This document shows, one piece after another, positions 1-8,595 of a stretch of DNA of 64,000 nucleotides. The DNA lies in the NCBI RefSeq assembly GCF_000721605.1, contig NZ_JOIZ01000024.1, positions 7,461 to 71,460 of the forward strand, in the 5' to 3' direction. Numbering within the stretch: position 1 is the stretch's first letter; each line of letters opens with the position of its first letter. Both the position numbers and the translations under genes were made by a program. The notes below the pieces were generated by a model, which was given only the letters and a program-made list of their open reading frames with translations, did no database searches and was not told where the DNA came from. Origin of the DNA: Streptomyces sp. NRRL S-37. GTDB lineage: Bacteria; Actinomycetota; Actinomycetes; Streptomycetales; Streptomycetaceae.

Positions 1-585
1 GCCTTCAGTCCCGTGCAGCGCAGGCGCAGCCGTGAGGTGTTCGGGCATGTTGTGCCCGCCTCACCGGTCGGAACCCGTCAGTGGTTCACCCGGGTGCCGG
101 CAGGGGACACCGACGACACGGCGGAAGACGGCGTGTGGATCACCGACCCGGACGACGTGAGCGGCTACCTGGTCGAGCACCTGGACGCCGTCTGTGCGCA
201 CGCGGACGAGCCTGCGGTTCTGGAAGACCTCTGGGCCGCCTCCCGTCATCACCAGTACAAATACCATCTTCTTCTCGCCTCCCCCTGCCCGGAGTGGCTC
301 CCGCAGCGTGAACAAGCCCTGCGCCGTGCTCTTTCCTGCTGGTCCGGCCTGCCCAAGGCGCTGCGTTTCGCGGTGAACTCCGCCCGTCGCGGCCGGCCAC
401 GAACCTCCCTCATCGACACGGCCCTGCAGGGCCTGGCAGCGGCCGAAACCGAGGCTCGGAGCTTGCTCGGGCAGGAGGACAAGGAGCAACTGTGGCCACT
501 CACCACCCCCTCCACGACCACTTCCGACGAGCAGCGCTCCACCACCCGGAACACGAGGCACTGCGCACCGGTCCGTACCGCCTGA
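1..585 (+). CDS. Unrecognised protein, 5' end outside the window
   Basis: The reading frame is open from the first base of the window, so this is probably the C-terminal part of a longer protein; a GTG at 13 is the first possible start inside the window but no convincing ribosome site precedes it. I do not recognise a family. The visible 190 or so residues are soluble-looking, with an acidic stretch near residues 30-50 and an Arg/Thr-rich end. It overlaps the following adenylation gene by 94 bases, which is unusually long; the last 30 residues look like out-of-frame translation of that gene, so a frameshift or a decayed 3' end is possible. Its position suggests it belongs to the same locus as the adenylation enzyme. 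Confidence 0.45.
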   Translation, partial: AFSPVQRRRSREVFGHVVPASPVGTRQWFTRVPAGDTDDTAEDGVWITDPDDVSGYLVEHLDAVCAHADEPAVLEDLWAASRHHQYKYHLLLASPCPEWLPQREQALRRALSCWSGLPKALRFAVNSARRGRPRTSLIDTALQGLAAAETEARSLLGQEDKEQLWPLTTPSTTTSDEQRSTTRNTRHCAPVRTA

Positions 586-2030
586 CCTACGCCCAACTGC
601 AGGCTGCCGCGGAGTACATCGCTCAGACTCTTCGGGCCGAAGGGATGTCCCCCGGGGCGAGGATCGGGCTGCTGGCTGACCGGACCGTCACCAGCTACTC
701 GGGCTACCTGGCCATCCAGATGGTCGGCGCCACCGTCATCCCCCTCAACCCGTCCTTCCCCGCCGCCCGCAACACCGCCATCGCCTCCGCTGCCGGCCTC
801 AGCGCCGTGGTGGCGGACGGCACAGCAGGCGGCGAACAACGCCTGCCGGCCCCCGTCATCCACTTCAACAGCGAGTCCTTGTCCTCCACCACGCCCGGCG
901 GGCCGTTCACGCCCGCGCCGGTTCGTCCTGACGACCTCGCGTACATCCTGTTCACCTCGGGCTCCACCGGCACGCCAAAGGGCGTCCCCATAAAGCACCG
1001 CAACGTCGCCTCCTACGTCCAGTACACGCGTGAACGCTACGGAATCGGGCCCGGAAGCCGGATCTCCCAGACCTTCGACCTGACCTTCGACCCGTCGGTG
1101 TTCGACATGTCCAGCGCCTGGACCACCGGGGCGACACTCGTCGTGCCCAGCCGCGAGGACGTGCTGGACCCTGTCCGCTTCGTCAACGATCAGGCGCTGA
1201 GCCACTGGTTCTCCGTACCGTCCCTGATCTCTCTCGCCTCGCGCCTGCGCAAGCTGACCCCGTCGGCCATGCCGACCCTGCGACACAGTTTGTTCGCGGG
1301 GGAAGCCCTGACCCTCACCCAGGCACGGGCCTGGCAGACCGCGGCGCCGCACAGCGAAATCACCAACCTGTACGGCCCCACCGAAATGACCGTCACCTGC
1401 ACCGAGTACCGCCTGCCGGCCGACCCGGCCGAGTGGCCGATCACGCCCAACGGCACAGTGCCCATCGGCACCCCGCACCCCGGTCACGACATCGACATAC
1501 TGGACCAGGACCTACGGCGTGCGGACGAAGGGGAACTTGTCATCCGCGGCCCTCAGCGTTTCCCCGGCTATCTCGACCCTACGGCCGACACAGGGCGCTT
1601 CGCCGACCCGAGCAGTGCTCGCCCCTTCCACTCCCAGCGGCATCAGGCGCCCGACAACAACTGGTACTACCGCACAGGGGACCGTGTTCGGTGGCACGAC
1701 GGGGTGCTTCTCCATCTGGGCCGCCTCGATGAGCAAGTGAAGATCCACGGCTACCGGATCGAACTCGGGGAGATCGAGGCAGCGCTTCGCGAGCAGCCCG
1801 GGATCCACGACGCGATCGTGGTGAGCGTGAAAAGGTCTGCCGTGCGGACGGAGTTGCGTGCCGCCTATGTCGGAGAAGCCGACTCCTCGACCGCGACCGA
1901 GCGGCTACGGCAGCGACTGCCCGCCTACATGATGCCGTCGACCATGACACGGCTCGACGCCCTCCCGCTCAACGCCAACGGCAAGGTGGACCGCCGTGCG
2001 ATCGCCGCAGCCCTGAACTCCGCTGCCTGA
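492..2030 (+). CDS. Stand-alone NRPS-type amino acid adenylation enzyme
   Basis: AMP-forming enzyme of the ANL superfamily, expected to activate an amino acid as its adenylate and load it on a carrier protein. The core motifs are in order: A3 [13 protein letters not shown] near residue 152, A5 NLYGPTE near 291, A7 YRTGD near 392, A8 with [15 protein letters not shown] near 410-424 (catalytic hinge region), and A10 NGKVDR near 494. At 512 residues it stops right after A10, so there is no condensation or carrier domain; the carrier must be encoded elsewhere. The GTG start is fixed by an AGGAGG-rich ribosome site at 472-487 and by the N-terminal family sequence. It lies 14 bases before the flavin reductase and is probably co-transcribed. 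The substrate cannot be told by eye. Confidence 0.9.
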   Translation: MATHHPLHDHFRRAALHHPEHEALRTGPYRLTYAQLQAAAEYIAQTLRAEGMSPGARIGLLADRTVTSYSGYLAIQMVGATVIPLNPSFPAARNTAIASAAGLSAVVADGTAGGEQRLPAPVIHFNSESLSSTTPGGPFTPAPVRPDDLAYILFTSGSTGTPKGVPIKHRNVASYVQYTRERYGIGPGSRISQTFDLTFDPSVFDMSSAWTTGATLVVPSREDVLDPVRFVNDQALSHWFSVPSLISLASRLRKLTPSAMPTLRHSLFAGEALTLTQARAWQTAAPHSEITNLYGPTEMTVTCTEYRLPADPAEWPITPNGTVPIGTPHPGHDIDILDQDLRRADEGELVIRGPQRFPGYLDPTADTGRFADPSSARPFHSQRHQAPDNNWYYRTGDRVRWHDGVLLHLGRLDEQVKIHGYRIELGEIEAALREQPGIHDAIVVSVKRSAVRTELRAAYVGEADSSTATERLRQRLPAYMMPSTMTRLDALPLNANGKVDRRAIAAALNSAA

Positions 2031-2044
2031 ACGAGGGACAACGT

Positions 2045-2554
2045 GTGACTACTTCACTGCGCGAGCACGAACCGCTTCACATCGCGGCAGACTTCCGCTG
2101 CGCCATGGCCCATCTGCCCACCTCCGTCACCGTCATCACCACTACCACCGACACCGGCCCGGTCGGATGCACCGCCAGCGCCGTGCTCTCCCTGTCGATG
2201 GACCCTCCCAGCATGCTGGTCTCCCTGGCCGCCGACAGCCACACGGCCCAGCACATCGAGCGCCGGGGCGCCTTCGCCGTCAACGCACTCAGCTGGCAGC
2301 AGCGTGCCCTGACACAACAGTTCGCCGGCGGCGACCCTCACCACCGTTTCGACGGGGTGGCGCACACACTGCTCCACGGACAGCCCGTCCTGACCGACAC
2401 CGCGGTAGGCGTGGTCTGCACGGTCGAAGCAGTCCAGCACGCTCTCGACCACCTCCTGCTGGTCGGCCGCGTCATCTGGAGCGATCACCACACCGAGCAC
2501 ACCCCGCTCGTTTATCACCAGCACCGCACGCACCCCGGCCCCTCGGCATCATGA
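2045..2554 (+). CDS. Flavin reductase family protein (HpaC-like)
   Basis: A 169-residue protein of the flavin reductase-like FMN-binding split-barrel family. It matches the family through the N-terminal FRCAMAHLPTSVTVITT stretch, the GCTASAVLSLSMDPPSMLVSL core and the NALSWQQ segment, and has the family's usual length. Such enzymes reduce FMN or FAD with NAD(P)H and hand it to a separate monooxygenase or halogenase. No such partner is seen in the window, so it may lie upstream. The GTG start follows GAGGGACAAC by a short spacer, 14 bases after the adenylation gene, so the two are probably one operon. It converges on the LysR gene with only 14 bases between the stop codons. Confidence 0.85.
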   Translation: MTTSLREHEPLHIAADFRCAMAHLPTSVTVITTTTDTGPVGCTASAVLSLSMDPPSMLVSLAADSHTAQHIERRGAFAVNALSWQQRALTQQFAGGDPHHRFDGVAHTLLHGQPVLTDTAVGVVCTVEAVQHALDHLLLVGRVIWSDHHTEHTPLVYHQHRTHPGPSAS

Positions 2555-2568
2555 CCATCTCACGCCAC

Positions 2569-3501
2569 TCATCCGGCGGCCAACGCGTTGATGTCACTGC
2601 GCGACGCGGCGGCTCGGCGCAACGCCGCGAGCCCGCGTGCCACTGCCGGCTGCCCGTGGCTGCCCTTGCGGATGCACGTCACCAGGCGCCTAACCGGTAT
2701 GGGGGAGCCACGCAAGGGAACGCGTACGACCGGAACTCCCAACGGGACGGGAGCCAATCGGGGCAGCAGACTCACGCCGAAGCCATGCGCGACCAGCGAC
2801 AGGATGGCGTTCCATTCCTGTGCCCGGTGCACGATGTGGGGCGAGAAGCCGGCCGCCTGGCACGCGGCCAGGATCAGCTGGTGCTGGTCGATGCTGCCCG
2901 GAGCGGCGATGAAGGCTTCAGTCGCCGCCTCCGCCAGCTCGATCGGGCCCCGGTCGGCCAGACGGTGCCCTTCGGGGACGATGAGGTCTTGTGGGTCATC
3001 GGCGAGCGGCTGCTGGTCGAAACGCTGGTCCATCGGTGTCGGACTGCCGGGCAGTGGTACGACCACCGCGATGTCGATGCGGTCGCCCAGCAGCAAGTCG
3101 AAGCATTCCGAGGACTCCGCCTCGCTCATCTCGACCCTGATCGCCGGATCCTCCTGCTGAATGGACAGCGCTGCCGGCACCAGCAACGCCGTCAACGCCG
3201 TCGGGAAGGCACTCATCCGGACCAGGCCGCCCGTGCCCCGCCCGTAGCCGGCGAGTTCGGCGGTGGCTTCCTCCCACTGGGCGTAGAGGACATCGGCGTG
3301 CCGCAGCAGCGCATGAGCGGCTTGCGTCAACCGCACCCGCCGCCCGTCGCGCTCCAGCAGAACGACCTGGAGATCTTTGGAGAGCGCCTGGATCTGCTGT
3401 GAGACAGCCGAAGGTGTCAGATGTAGTGCCGACGCCGCGTCCGTGACCGTCCCGTGCTGATGAACAGCCCGCAGAACCTGTAGCCGCCGCAAGTCGATCA
3501 T
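2569..3501 (-). CDS. LysR-family transcriptional regulator
   Basis: A 310-residue regulator with an N-terminal winged helix-turn-helix (about residues 1-60, MIDLRRLQVLRAVHQHGTV, then SAVSQQI recognition helix) and a C-terminal substrate-binding domain (about 90-295) that senses a small effector. The start is set at 3501 because the LysR domain begins there; the open frame continues upstream without homology. It is transcribed divergently from the EctD homologue with 65 bases between the start codons, the classical LysR arrangement, so it probably controls that gene and itself. The operator would lie in 3502-3566. It runs convergent to the flavin reductase gene. Confidence 0.9.
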   Translation of the reverse strand: MIDLRRLQVLRAVHQHGTVTDAASALHLTPSAVSQQIQALSKDLQVVLLERDGRRVRLTQAAHALLRHADVLYAQWEEATAELAGYGRGTGGLVRMSAFPTALTALLVPAALSIQQEDPAIRVEMSEAESSECFDLLLGDRIDIAVVVPLPGSPTPMDQRFDQQPLADDPQDLIVPEGHRLADRGPIELAEAATEAFIAAPGSIDQHQLILAACQAAGFSPHIVHRAQEWNAILSLVAHGFGVSLLPRLAPVPLGVPVVRVPLRGSPIPVRRLVTCIRKGSHGQPAVARGLAALRRAAASRSDINALAAG

Positions 3502-3566
3502 GACTCCACTAGTACACGACCCTGGGCCAGGTCTCCAGACCGCTTCGCCCGCACATGGAGGACAAC

Positions 3567-4472
3567 GTGACAACGACCACTCCGCGACGGACCGACCTCT
3601 ACCCGACCCGCACCGTCGCCGAACCTCGGCCTCAGCGCCGTCAGGACCCGACCGTCTGGTCCACCGCCGAAGGCCCTCTCGACCGGGATCGGCTCGAACA
3701 GTACGACCGCGACGGCTACCTCGTCCTGGACAGCCTCCTCTCACCTGAGGAGGTGGAGCACTACCGTGCCGAACTGCGGCGCCTCAGCCAGGACACGAGC
3801 CTTCACGGAACCGACCGTGTAGTACGTGAACCGGACTCCAACGAGATCCGCTCGGTCTTCGAGGCGCAGAAGATCAGCCCTGTCTTCGCCGACCTCATCC
3901 ACTCGCCACGGCTGGCCGACATCGCCAGGCAGGTACTCGGCTCGGATGTGTACGTGCACCAGAGCCGTGTCAACTACAAGCCCGCCTTCGGAGGAGCTGA
4001 GTTCGACTGGCACTCGGACTTCGAAACGTGGCACTCCGAGGACGGTATGCCCCGCCCCAGGGCCTTCAGCATCTCCATCGGCCTCACGGACAACTACGAC
4101 TTCAATGGGCCTCTCATGGTCATGCCCGGGTCCCACAAGACGTTCATCCCGTCCGTCGGCGAAACCCCGCCCGACTACCACAAGGAATCCCTGCGGGTCC
4201 ACCGTCTCACCGTGGGCTCGGTCGACCACGACAGTCTGACCCGCATGGCGAACGAGCACGGCATCCACCAGGTGACCGGCCCGGCGGGCTCCGCCGTCAT
4301 GTTCGACTGCAACATCCTGCACGGCTCCAACGGCAACATCACCCCCTACCCGCGCTCCAATATCTTCATCGTCTACAACAGCACCGAAAACACCCTGGAA
4401 GAGCCCTACGCGGCCCCGCAGCCCCGGCCGCAGTACCTCGGCAACCGCGACTTCACTCCGATTCCTCGGTGA
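3567..4472 (+). CDS. ectD: Ectoine hydroxylase (EctD) homologue, Fe(II)/2-oxoglutarate dioxygenase
   Basis: A 301-residue member of the phytanoyl-CoA dioxygenase superfamily. The EctD signature is nearly complete at residues 146-163 (FDWHSDFETWHSEDGMPR), giving iron ligands His149 and Asp151; the distal His252 sits in LHGSNGNITPYPRSN, with Arg263 in place to bind 2-oxoglutarate. The N-terminus also carries the EctD-typical DLYPTR. Known EctD enzymes turn ectoine into 5-hydroxyectoine. Signature differences are MPRPRAFS where I recall MPRMRALS. The GTG at 3567 is preferred over the ATG at 3555, because GGAGGACAAC lies between them as a ribosome site. No ectABC genes flank it; a different imino-acid substrate is possible. 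Confidence 0.85.
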   Translation: MTTTTPRRTDLYPTRTVAEPRPQRRQDPTVWSTAEGPLDRDRLEQYDRDGYLVLDSLLSPEEVEHYRAELRRLSQDTSLHGTDRVVREPDSNEIRSVFEAQKISPVFADLIHSPRLADIARQVLGSDVYVHQSRVNYKPAFGGAEFDWHSDFETWHSEDGMPRPRAFSISIGLTDNYDFNGPLMVMPGSHKTFIPSVGETPPDYHKESLRVHRLTVGSVDHDSLTRMANEHGIHQVTGPAGSAVMFDCNILHGSNGNITPYPRSNIFIVYNSTENTLEEPYAAPQPRPQYLGNRDFTPIPR

Positions 4473-4481
4473 GCAGGTGAC

Positions 4482-4509
4482 GGGCGTGCCCCCTCCCGGG
4501 GGCACGCCC
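4482..4509 (+). terminator. Hairpin terminator after the EctD homologue
   Basis: A perfect 12-bp stem (GGGCGTGCCCCC with its complement) and a TCCC loop start 9 bases after the stop codon. There is no U-tract, as is common in Streptomyces. It lies between convergent genes and could act in both directions. Confidence 0.7.
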
Positions 4510-4706
4510 GCGGCGTCCGCGACGCGGTACTTGCCGGGGCCGGTGACGTCGGGTTAGGCACGGTAGCAGCGCCGTCCGCGTCGTTGGGACGCCGAGAAAG
4601 ACAGCTCACCGGCGTTTCACCGAGTGGTCGAAGACCACCAGGACGTGGGTGAAGCTCAACCGTCTGGTCCTCGGCGAACCCAGTTCCTGTGGTGAGCCCC
4701 GCTGCC

Positions 4707-5621
4707 TTATCGCTTCGATTTCTTCTGGGGCGTGCATACAGCGCCGATCGACGCAGCGACCACGCACGCGATGGCCACCCACTGCACTGCGGCGAGGATC
4801 TCACCCAGCACCACCGTTGCGGCCAGGCCCGCAACAGCCGGCTCCAGACTCTCCAGTACAGCTACGGTCCGCGGCGGCAGGCGCCGCAGGGCAGCCATGT
4901 CCAGGGTGTACGGAATCGCTGCCGACAGCAGCGCCACGCCCAGACCCGCCGCCAGCACCCACGGTTCGAGCAGTTCCGCGCCGCCCTCCCACACACCGGT
5001 CGGCAAGGAGAGAACAGCCGCCCACGCGACGGCATACGTCAGGTAGCTGCCATCGGATGTCCTCGTACCGGCCCTCTTGTTCAGCACCACATAGATCGCC
5101 ATGGAGGCACCGGACACCAACGCGAAGATCGTCCCCGACACGGTGAGCTCGCTCCCACCACCGGGGTTCGTGAACAAGAAGACCCCGATCCACGCCAAGA
5201 CGGCCCAGAAGAAGTCCATGAGGCGCCGCGAGCCGATCAGTGCCAGTGCCAGTGGTCCCAAGAACTGCAGCGTGACGGCTACCCCCACGTCAAGACGTTC
5301 TAGCGCCAAATAGATGACGTTCATACCGGCGATCGCGGTGCCCAGCGCCACGATCAGCCCCCGAGCCCGCCAGCTCTTGGGTAAAGCCGGCCGCCACACC
5401 AGACCGAGCACCACTGCGGTCAAAGCCAGCCTGAGGAAGACGACTCCCAAAGGACCAACGGCCCCGAACAGATGCTTTCCGCATGCCTGTCCGACTTGGA
5501 TGCTCACGACGCTGCCCACCACGAGGAGCGGGGCCGGAACACGGGTGGTCATGGCCCGCTGAGGAAGTGCTGTGCTCACCGTGGGTTCGCGCTGCTCTTC
5601 TGGTGCCGTGTGTGTGCCCAT
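4707..5621 (-). CDS. EamA/RhtA-type drug/metabolite transporter
   Basis: A 304-residue integral membrane protein with two EamA repeats, each about five hydrophobic helices, from about residue 30 to 295; the C-terminus is short and basic (QKKSKR). The family resembles RhtA-type exporters of amino acids and related small molecules. It is convergent with the EctD homologue and is the last gene of this block, so it may export the product of the locus; that is inference from position only. Upstream (5622-5700) the sequence is unusually AT-rich for this genome and is the likely promoter region. Some N-terminal residues before the first helix could be over-extended. Confidence 0.85.
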   Translation of the reverse strand: MGTHTAPEEQREPTVSTALPQRAMTTRVPAPLLVVGSVVSIQVGQACGKHLFGAVGPLGVVFLRLALTAVVLGLVWRPALPKSWRARGLIVALGTAIAGMNVIYLALERLDVGVAVTLQFLGPLALALIGSRRLMDFFWAVLAWIGVFLFTNPGGGSELTVSGTIFALVSGASMAIYVVLNKRAGTRTSDGSYLTYAVAWAAVLSLPTGVWEGGAELLEPWVLAAGLGVALLSAAIPYTLDMAALRRLPPRTVAVLESLEPAVAGLAATVVLGEILAAVQWVAIACVVAASIGAVCTPQKKSKR

Positions 5622-5714
5622 ACCAGCCGCGTCCCCGTGACGAGAGCTAAGGAATCTCTAAAGCTTCTAAACGGAAACGTTCAGTTTGATCTAAATCGTG
5701 CGGTGTCGCTGTGT

Positions 5715-6070
5715 CGGACTCCAGGACACGATCCGAACCCTGCGGGCTGTCTTCCCATGGTCGGGACACGGCGAGGGGAAGTACCTGTACTGCGGCTGGG
5801 CGTCCGACGAGGGACACTTCACCACGTTCACCGAGGCGGAGCCGGAGACGTACGGCATCACGTCGTACATGGTGGTGGGACCACCCCTCTCCGCCCTGCC
5901 AGGTGCCATCCGCCGGCTGGAGGAGACCGCCCTCGCCCGGGCGGCTCAGGATCTGTCCCGTCCCGCCGTGCAGTCCTTCCCCTCTCCCACGCCGCGAAGG
6001 CCCACCTGGCGCCGGAGACCCGGGCCACCATGGGCAAGGTGGTGCTGCGACCGGAGGCCGACAGCCGTCC
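5715..6070 (+). pseudogene. Decayed 3' end of a zinc-binding dehydrogenase/quinone oxidoreductase
   Basis: Translation in one frame gives GKYLYCGWASDEGHFT and a following helix ending near LARAAQDLSRP. After a shift near 5968 a second frame gives VLPLSHAAKAHLAPETRA then MGKVVLRP. These match the last third of MDR-family NAD(P)H:quinone oxidoreductases, where the final IESRATIGK-type motif closes the protein. The N-terminal two thirds are missing and the frame is broken, so this is a relic. I inferred the family from remembered motifs only. Confidence 0.6.
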
Positions 6071-6089
6071 GTGCCCCGTGCTCGTCGCA

Positions 6090-6465
6090 TCAGGGCGCGA
6101 GCAGCGGCAGACCCGTCTGCTCGTGCTGCCACGGCCTTTCCTCAATGCGCGAGGTCGCGGTCGCCAGATGCCGGCGATAGGTGCTGTACGACATGCTCAA
6201 CCGCCGCGCCGTCGCCTCCTGGGTCGGTGCCCCTCCAGAAACGCGAGGGTGGCGGCCTGGTGCGCCTTGTCGCCGCCACGCCTGGTGACAAGGCCGGCGA
6301 TGGCGTTGGACAACACGTCCCGTAGGGGCATGCCGTGGTCGACGAAGAGTCGGCTGCGGCTGAGCGGGTTCGCTTCCAACGCCCGCGGTCGCCGCAGGTC
6401 GCGCGGGGCCGAGCGGACCGCGGCGGCGAACTCCGGCCGGGTCGTCATCGGCGGGGGCGGCGCGA
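6090..6465 (-). pseudogene. Decayed C-terminal end of an ATP-binding regulator with HTH
   Basis: Reading leftward, one frame encodes TRPEFAAAVRSAPRDLRRP, then LEANPLSRSRL and a helix up to ATLAFLEG. After a break near 6230 another frame encodes APTQEATARRLSMSYSTYRR followed by HLATATSRIEERPW and a stop at 6090. The QEAAARRLGLPFSTYRRHL-type segment is the C-terminal helix-turn-helix of a large ATP-binding protein family common in streptomycetes. The rest of the gene is absent, so this is a fragment with at least one frameshift. Confidence 0.55.
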
Positions 6466-6779
6466 GTGCCGGGAATCGGCCCTTGACGTAGGGGCCGGAG
6501 TTGCCGTCCGTTTCATGACCACTTGCGGTGCAGGGAGCACGAGCGGACGGTTCCTGTCTCATGTCCCTTGCGCCTCGGTGGCCTGTGTCTCCGCGCACCG
6601 TCGGGCGGAGCCGGCCGACAGTGCCGGGGGACGATCCCCTGCGTGGCTGAAGAGACAGGTGCAGATGCGGACGACGCTCGTGCACGGGATGAGCGGCTGG
6701 GCTGGGCGTTCGGGCTGACAGCGGATGATCCGGCTGCGAGGAGTGCGGCACGCGCTGGCCGTCGCCCTCGACCTGACCG

Positions 6780-6935
6780 CGTGCGCGGACCGACAGCGCA
6801 CCCCGCGCTATGGCGACCTGACGCAACCTCGCGGTCGGCGCCCTGCGACTGAACGGCGCGGAGAACATCGCCTCCGGCCGTCGCCGCAATGCGCGTGACG
6901 CCCGCCGACCCCTCACACTTCTCCACTTCGCCTGA
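6780..6935 (+). pseudogene. Remnant of an ISAs1-type transposase (C-terminus)
   Basis: One frame reads RTDSAPRAMAT, a TGA stop at 6819-6821, then RNLAVGALRLNGAENIASG and RRRNARDARRPLTLL to a stop at 6933. This is the C-terminal end of ISAs1-family DDE transposases (VRTGxAPxxMATLRNLAIxxLRL type). The in-frame stop replaces the expected Leu of MATLRN, and upstream bases no longer keep the frame. No terminal repeats were seen, so it is a dead fragment. Confidence 0.7.
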
Positions 6936-7269
6936 ACGCGAAGTGGACGTGACTTGACCATGCCGAAGCCCTGAGTGCTGTCGCAGGACAACTTCAGGAT
7001 TTGGTCTTGGTCAGGCGGGCTGTCTCGCGAGGTCATCGAGTGGAACGGCGCTTCGGCGTTCGTGAGTTGTTTTCCGACGGCTCCCTGGGTTGCTCAGGGG
7101 TCGACGGGGTCCGGAGCATCCGTTCTTGACGTTCCCTCAGGCCGAGACGAGGGGTAGCGCCTCCTCAGAGGGCGGTATGCGAGTTGTTAGGTGATTTGCC
7201 GTCACCTGAACGTGTGGGACTGCGGCATCTCAGCCGGTGGGCGTGCTCGGGCGTGCTGGGCTGAACACC

Positions 7270-8099
7270 GTGAGCGAGCGCAAGCCGTACAAGACCGACC
7301 TGTCCGACGAGCAGTGGGTGCTGGTTGAACCGGTGATCGCCGCCTGGAAGGCCGCACACCGCTCGGTCAGCGGCCATCAGGGCCGGTACGAGATGCGGGA
7401 GATCGTCAACGCGCTCCTCTACCAGGGCCGCACCGGATGCCAGTGGGACCTGCTTCCGCACGACCTGCCGCCACGTGGCGCGGTGATGTACTACTTCACC
7501 AAGTGGCGCGACGACGGCACCGACCGGACCATCCATGACCTGCTGCGCTGGCAGGTGCGGGAGAAAGCCCGACGGAAAGCGGACCCGAGCCTGGTGGTGC
7601 TCGACACCCAGAGCGTGCACGCGGCGGCCGGGGTGCCCGCACAGTCGACGGGGCGTGATGCGGCAAAAAAGTACCGGGCCGCAAGCGCGGCCTGGCCGTT
7701 GACGTGTTGGGCCTGGTGATCGCGGTCGTGGTGCTCGCCGTGTCCGTGCACGACAACGCCGCCGGCATCGCACTGCTGGACAAGGTCGCCGCCGACACCG
7801 ACACCGTTCAGAAGGCCCTGGTCGACCAGGGCTTCAAGAACGCCGTCGTCGCGCACGGCCAGAAGGTGGGCATCGAGGTGGAGATCGTCGAGCGCAACCC
7901 TGCCCAGAGGGGGTTCGTGCCGATTCCCAAACGGTGGATCGTGGAGCGCGCCTACGGGATCTTGATGCTGCACCGCAGGCTGGTGCGCGACTACGAGCAC
8001 CTGCCGCGCAGTTCGGAGTCACGGGTGTACTGGGCGATGACCGCGGTGATACTGCGCCGGCTGACCGGAACCACCGCCGCGGGTTGGCGCACCGCATGA
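7270..8099 (+). CDS. IS5-family transposase, joined by programmed -1 frameshift
   Basis: The first frame runs from GTG 7270 to a stop at 7719 (149 residues) and holds the N-terminal domain and the first catalytic Asp (VVLDTQSV). At 7665-7671 the message has the slippery heptamer A AAA AAG; after a -1 slip it continues VPGRKRGLAVDVLGLVIAVV to 8099. The second part supplies the other catalytic Asp (ALVDQGFKN) and Glu (KRWIVERAYG). A hairpin (GGCCGC/GCGGCC, 7677-7692) starts 5 bases after the heptamer, as expected for a stimulatory structure. The fused product is about 277 residues, normal for the family, and inserts the element by DDE chemistry. A simple mutation is less likely given this layout. 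Confidence 0.85.
7665..7692 (+). promoter_or_regulatory. Programmed -1 ribosomal frameshift signal
   Basis: The heptamer A AAA AAG at 7665-7671 is in the correct phase for tandem slippage. A 6-bp stem (7677-7682 with 7687-7692, loop AAGC) follows after a 5-base spacer and can be lengthened by weaker pairs to 7674-7695. This is the standard bacterial IS frameshift arrangement. Confidence 0.8.
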
Positions 8100-8518
8100 C
8101 CGGCGGAGAGCTGACCCTCGGGGCGGTGCTGGTGCGGCTGGAGGAGCGGGAGGGGGAGATCAGCGCGCAGGCCGATGCGACGAGAGAGCAGATCGCGCAG
8201 CTGACCGCACGGCTGGACGACCTCAGCCGGGCCGCCGAGGAGGTCCGGATCACCCGCAAGACACTGCTGGAGCTGCCCGATCCGCAGCCGCCTGCGCCGC
8301 CGGCCCCAGAACTACCGGACCATCCGGCCTACCAGCAGATCATGGCGGTGTTCGCCACGGCCGACGCGCCGCTGCGGGCGCGGCAGGTGTGCGAGGCGAT
8401 GGACCTGGAGATCGCACCCAACAACATCAACAACACCCGCCTGAAGCTCAAACGGCTGGCCGAGCGCAGAATCCTGGTCGAGACCGAGCAGGGCTTGTTC
8501 ACCCAGCCACGGCCGTAG
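8096..8518 (+). CDS. IS passenger protein, coiled coil plus winged-helix-like domain
   Basis: A 140-residue protein whose ATG overlaps the transposase stop (ATGA at 8096-8099), so the two are translationally coupled, and whose gene lies inside the inverted repeats. Residues about 8-58 are a charged, heptad-like coiled coil (VRLEEREGEISAQADATREQ onward), then a Pro-rich linker near 60-72, then a compact C-terminal region (HPAYQQIMAVF to RRILVETEQGLF) that looks like a winged helix, including the LRARQVCEAMDLE segment. Proteins of this look occur near transposases in streptomycetes, as far as I recall. I cannot assign a function; it may bind DNA and modulate transposition or expression. Confidence 0.7.
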   Translation: MTGGELTLGAVLVRLEEREGEISAQADATREQIAQLTARLDDLSRAAEEVRITRKTLLELPDPQPPAPPAPELPDHPAYQQIMAVFATADAPLRARQVCEAMDLEIAPNNINNTRLKLKRLAERRILVETEQGLFTQPRP

Positions 8519-8595
8519 CCGCCCGGCGACACCGCAGCCAGCGCCTCTACCCCTCCCGAAACAGCGAAACGGACATCAACTCACGTACCGCCCTC

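Larger units (their letters stand above)
7168..8595 (+). mobile_element. Complete IS5-family insertion sequence, about 1.43 kb
   Basis: The boundaries come from terminal inverted repeats GAGGGCGGTATGCGAGTTG (7168-7186) and the complement of CAACTCACGTACCGCCCTC (8577-8595), identical at 17 of 19 positions and flanked by a TCA duplication. Inside are a transposase expressed through a -1 frameshift (7270-8099) and an overlapping passenger gene (8096-8518). All three DDE residues are present and both termini are intact, so the element may still be mobile. At 1428 bp it is longer than a simple one-gene IS5 element because of the passenger. Confidence 0.85.

Noticed and set aside
249..1487. Long minus-strand open frame opposite the adenylation gene
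   Set aside because: It mirrors the codon pattern of a clear plus-strand enzyme and has no homology; typical of high-GC shadow frames.
4510..4706. Possible transposase remnant between ectD and the EamA gene
   Set aside because: No frame gave a recognisable motif.
7237..7719. IS transposase first frame as a pseudogene
   Set aside because: The slippery heptamer, stem and intact second frame explain the break as programmed frameshifting.
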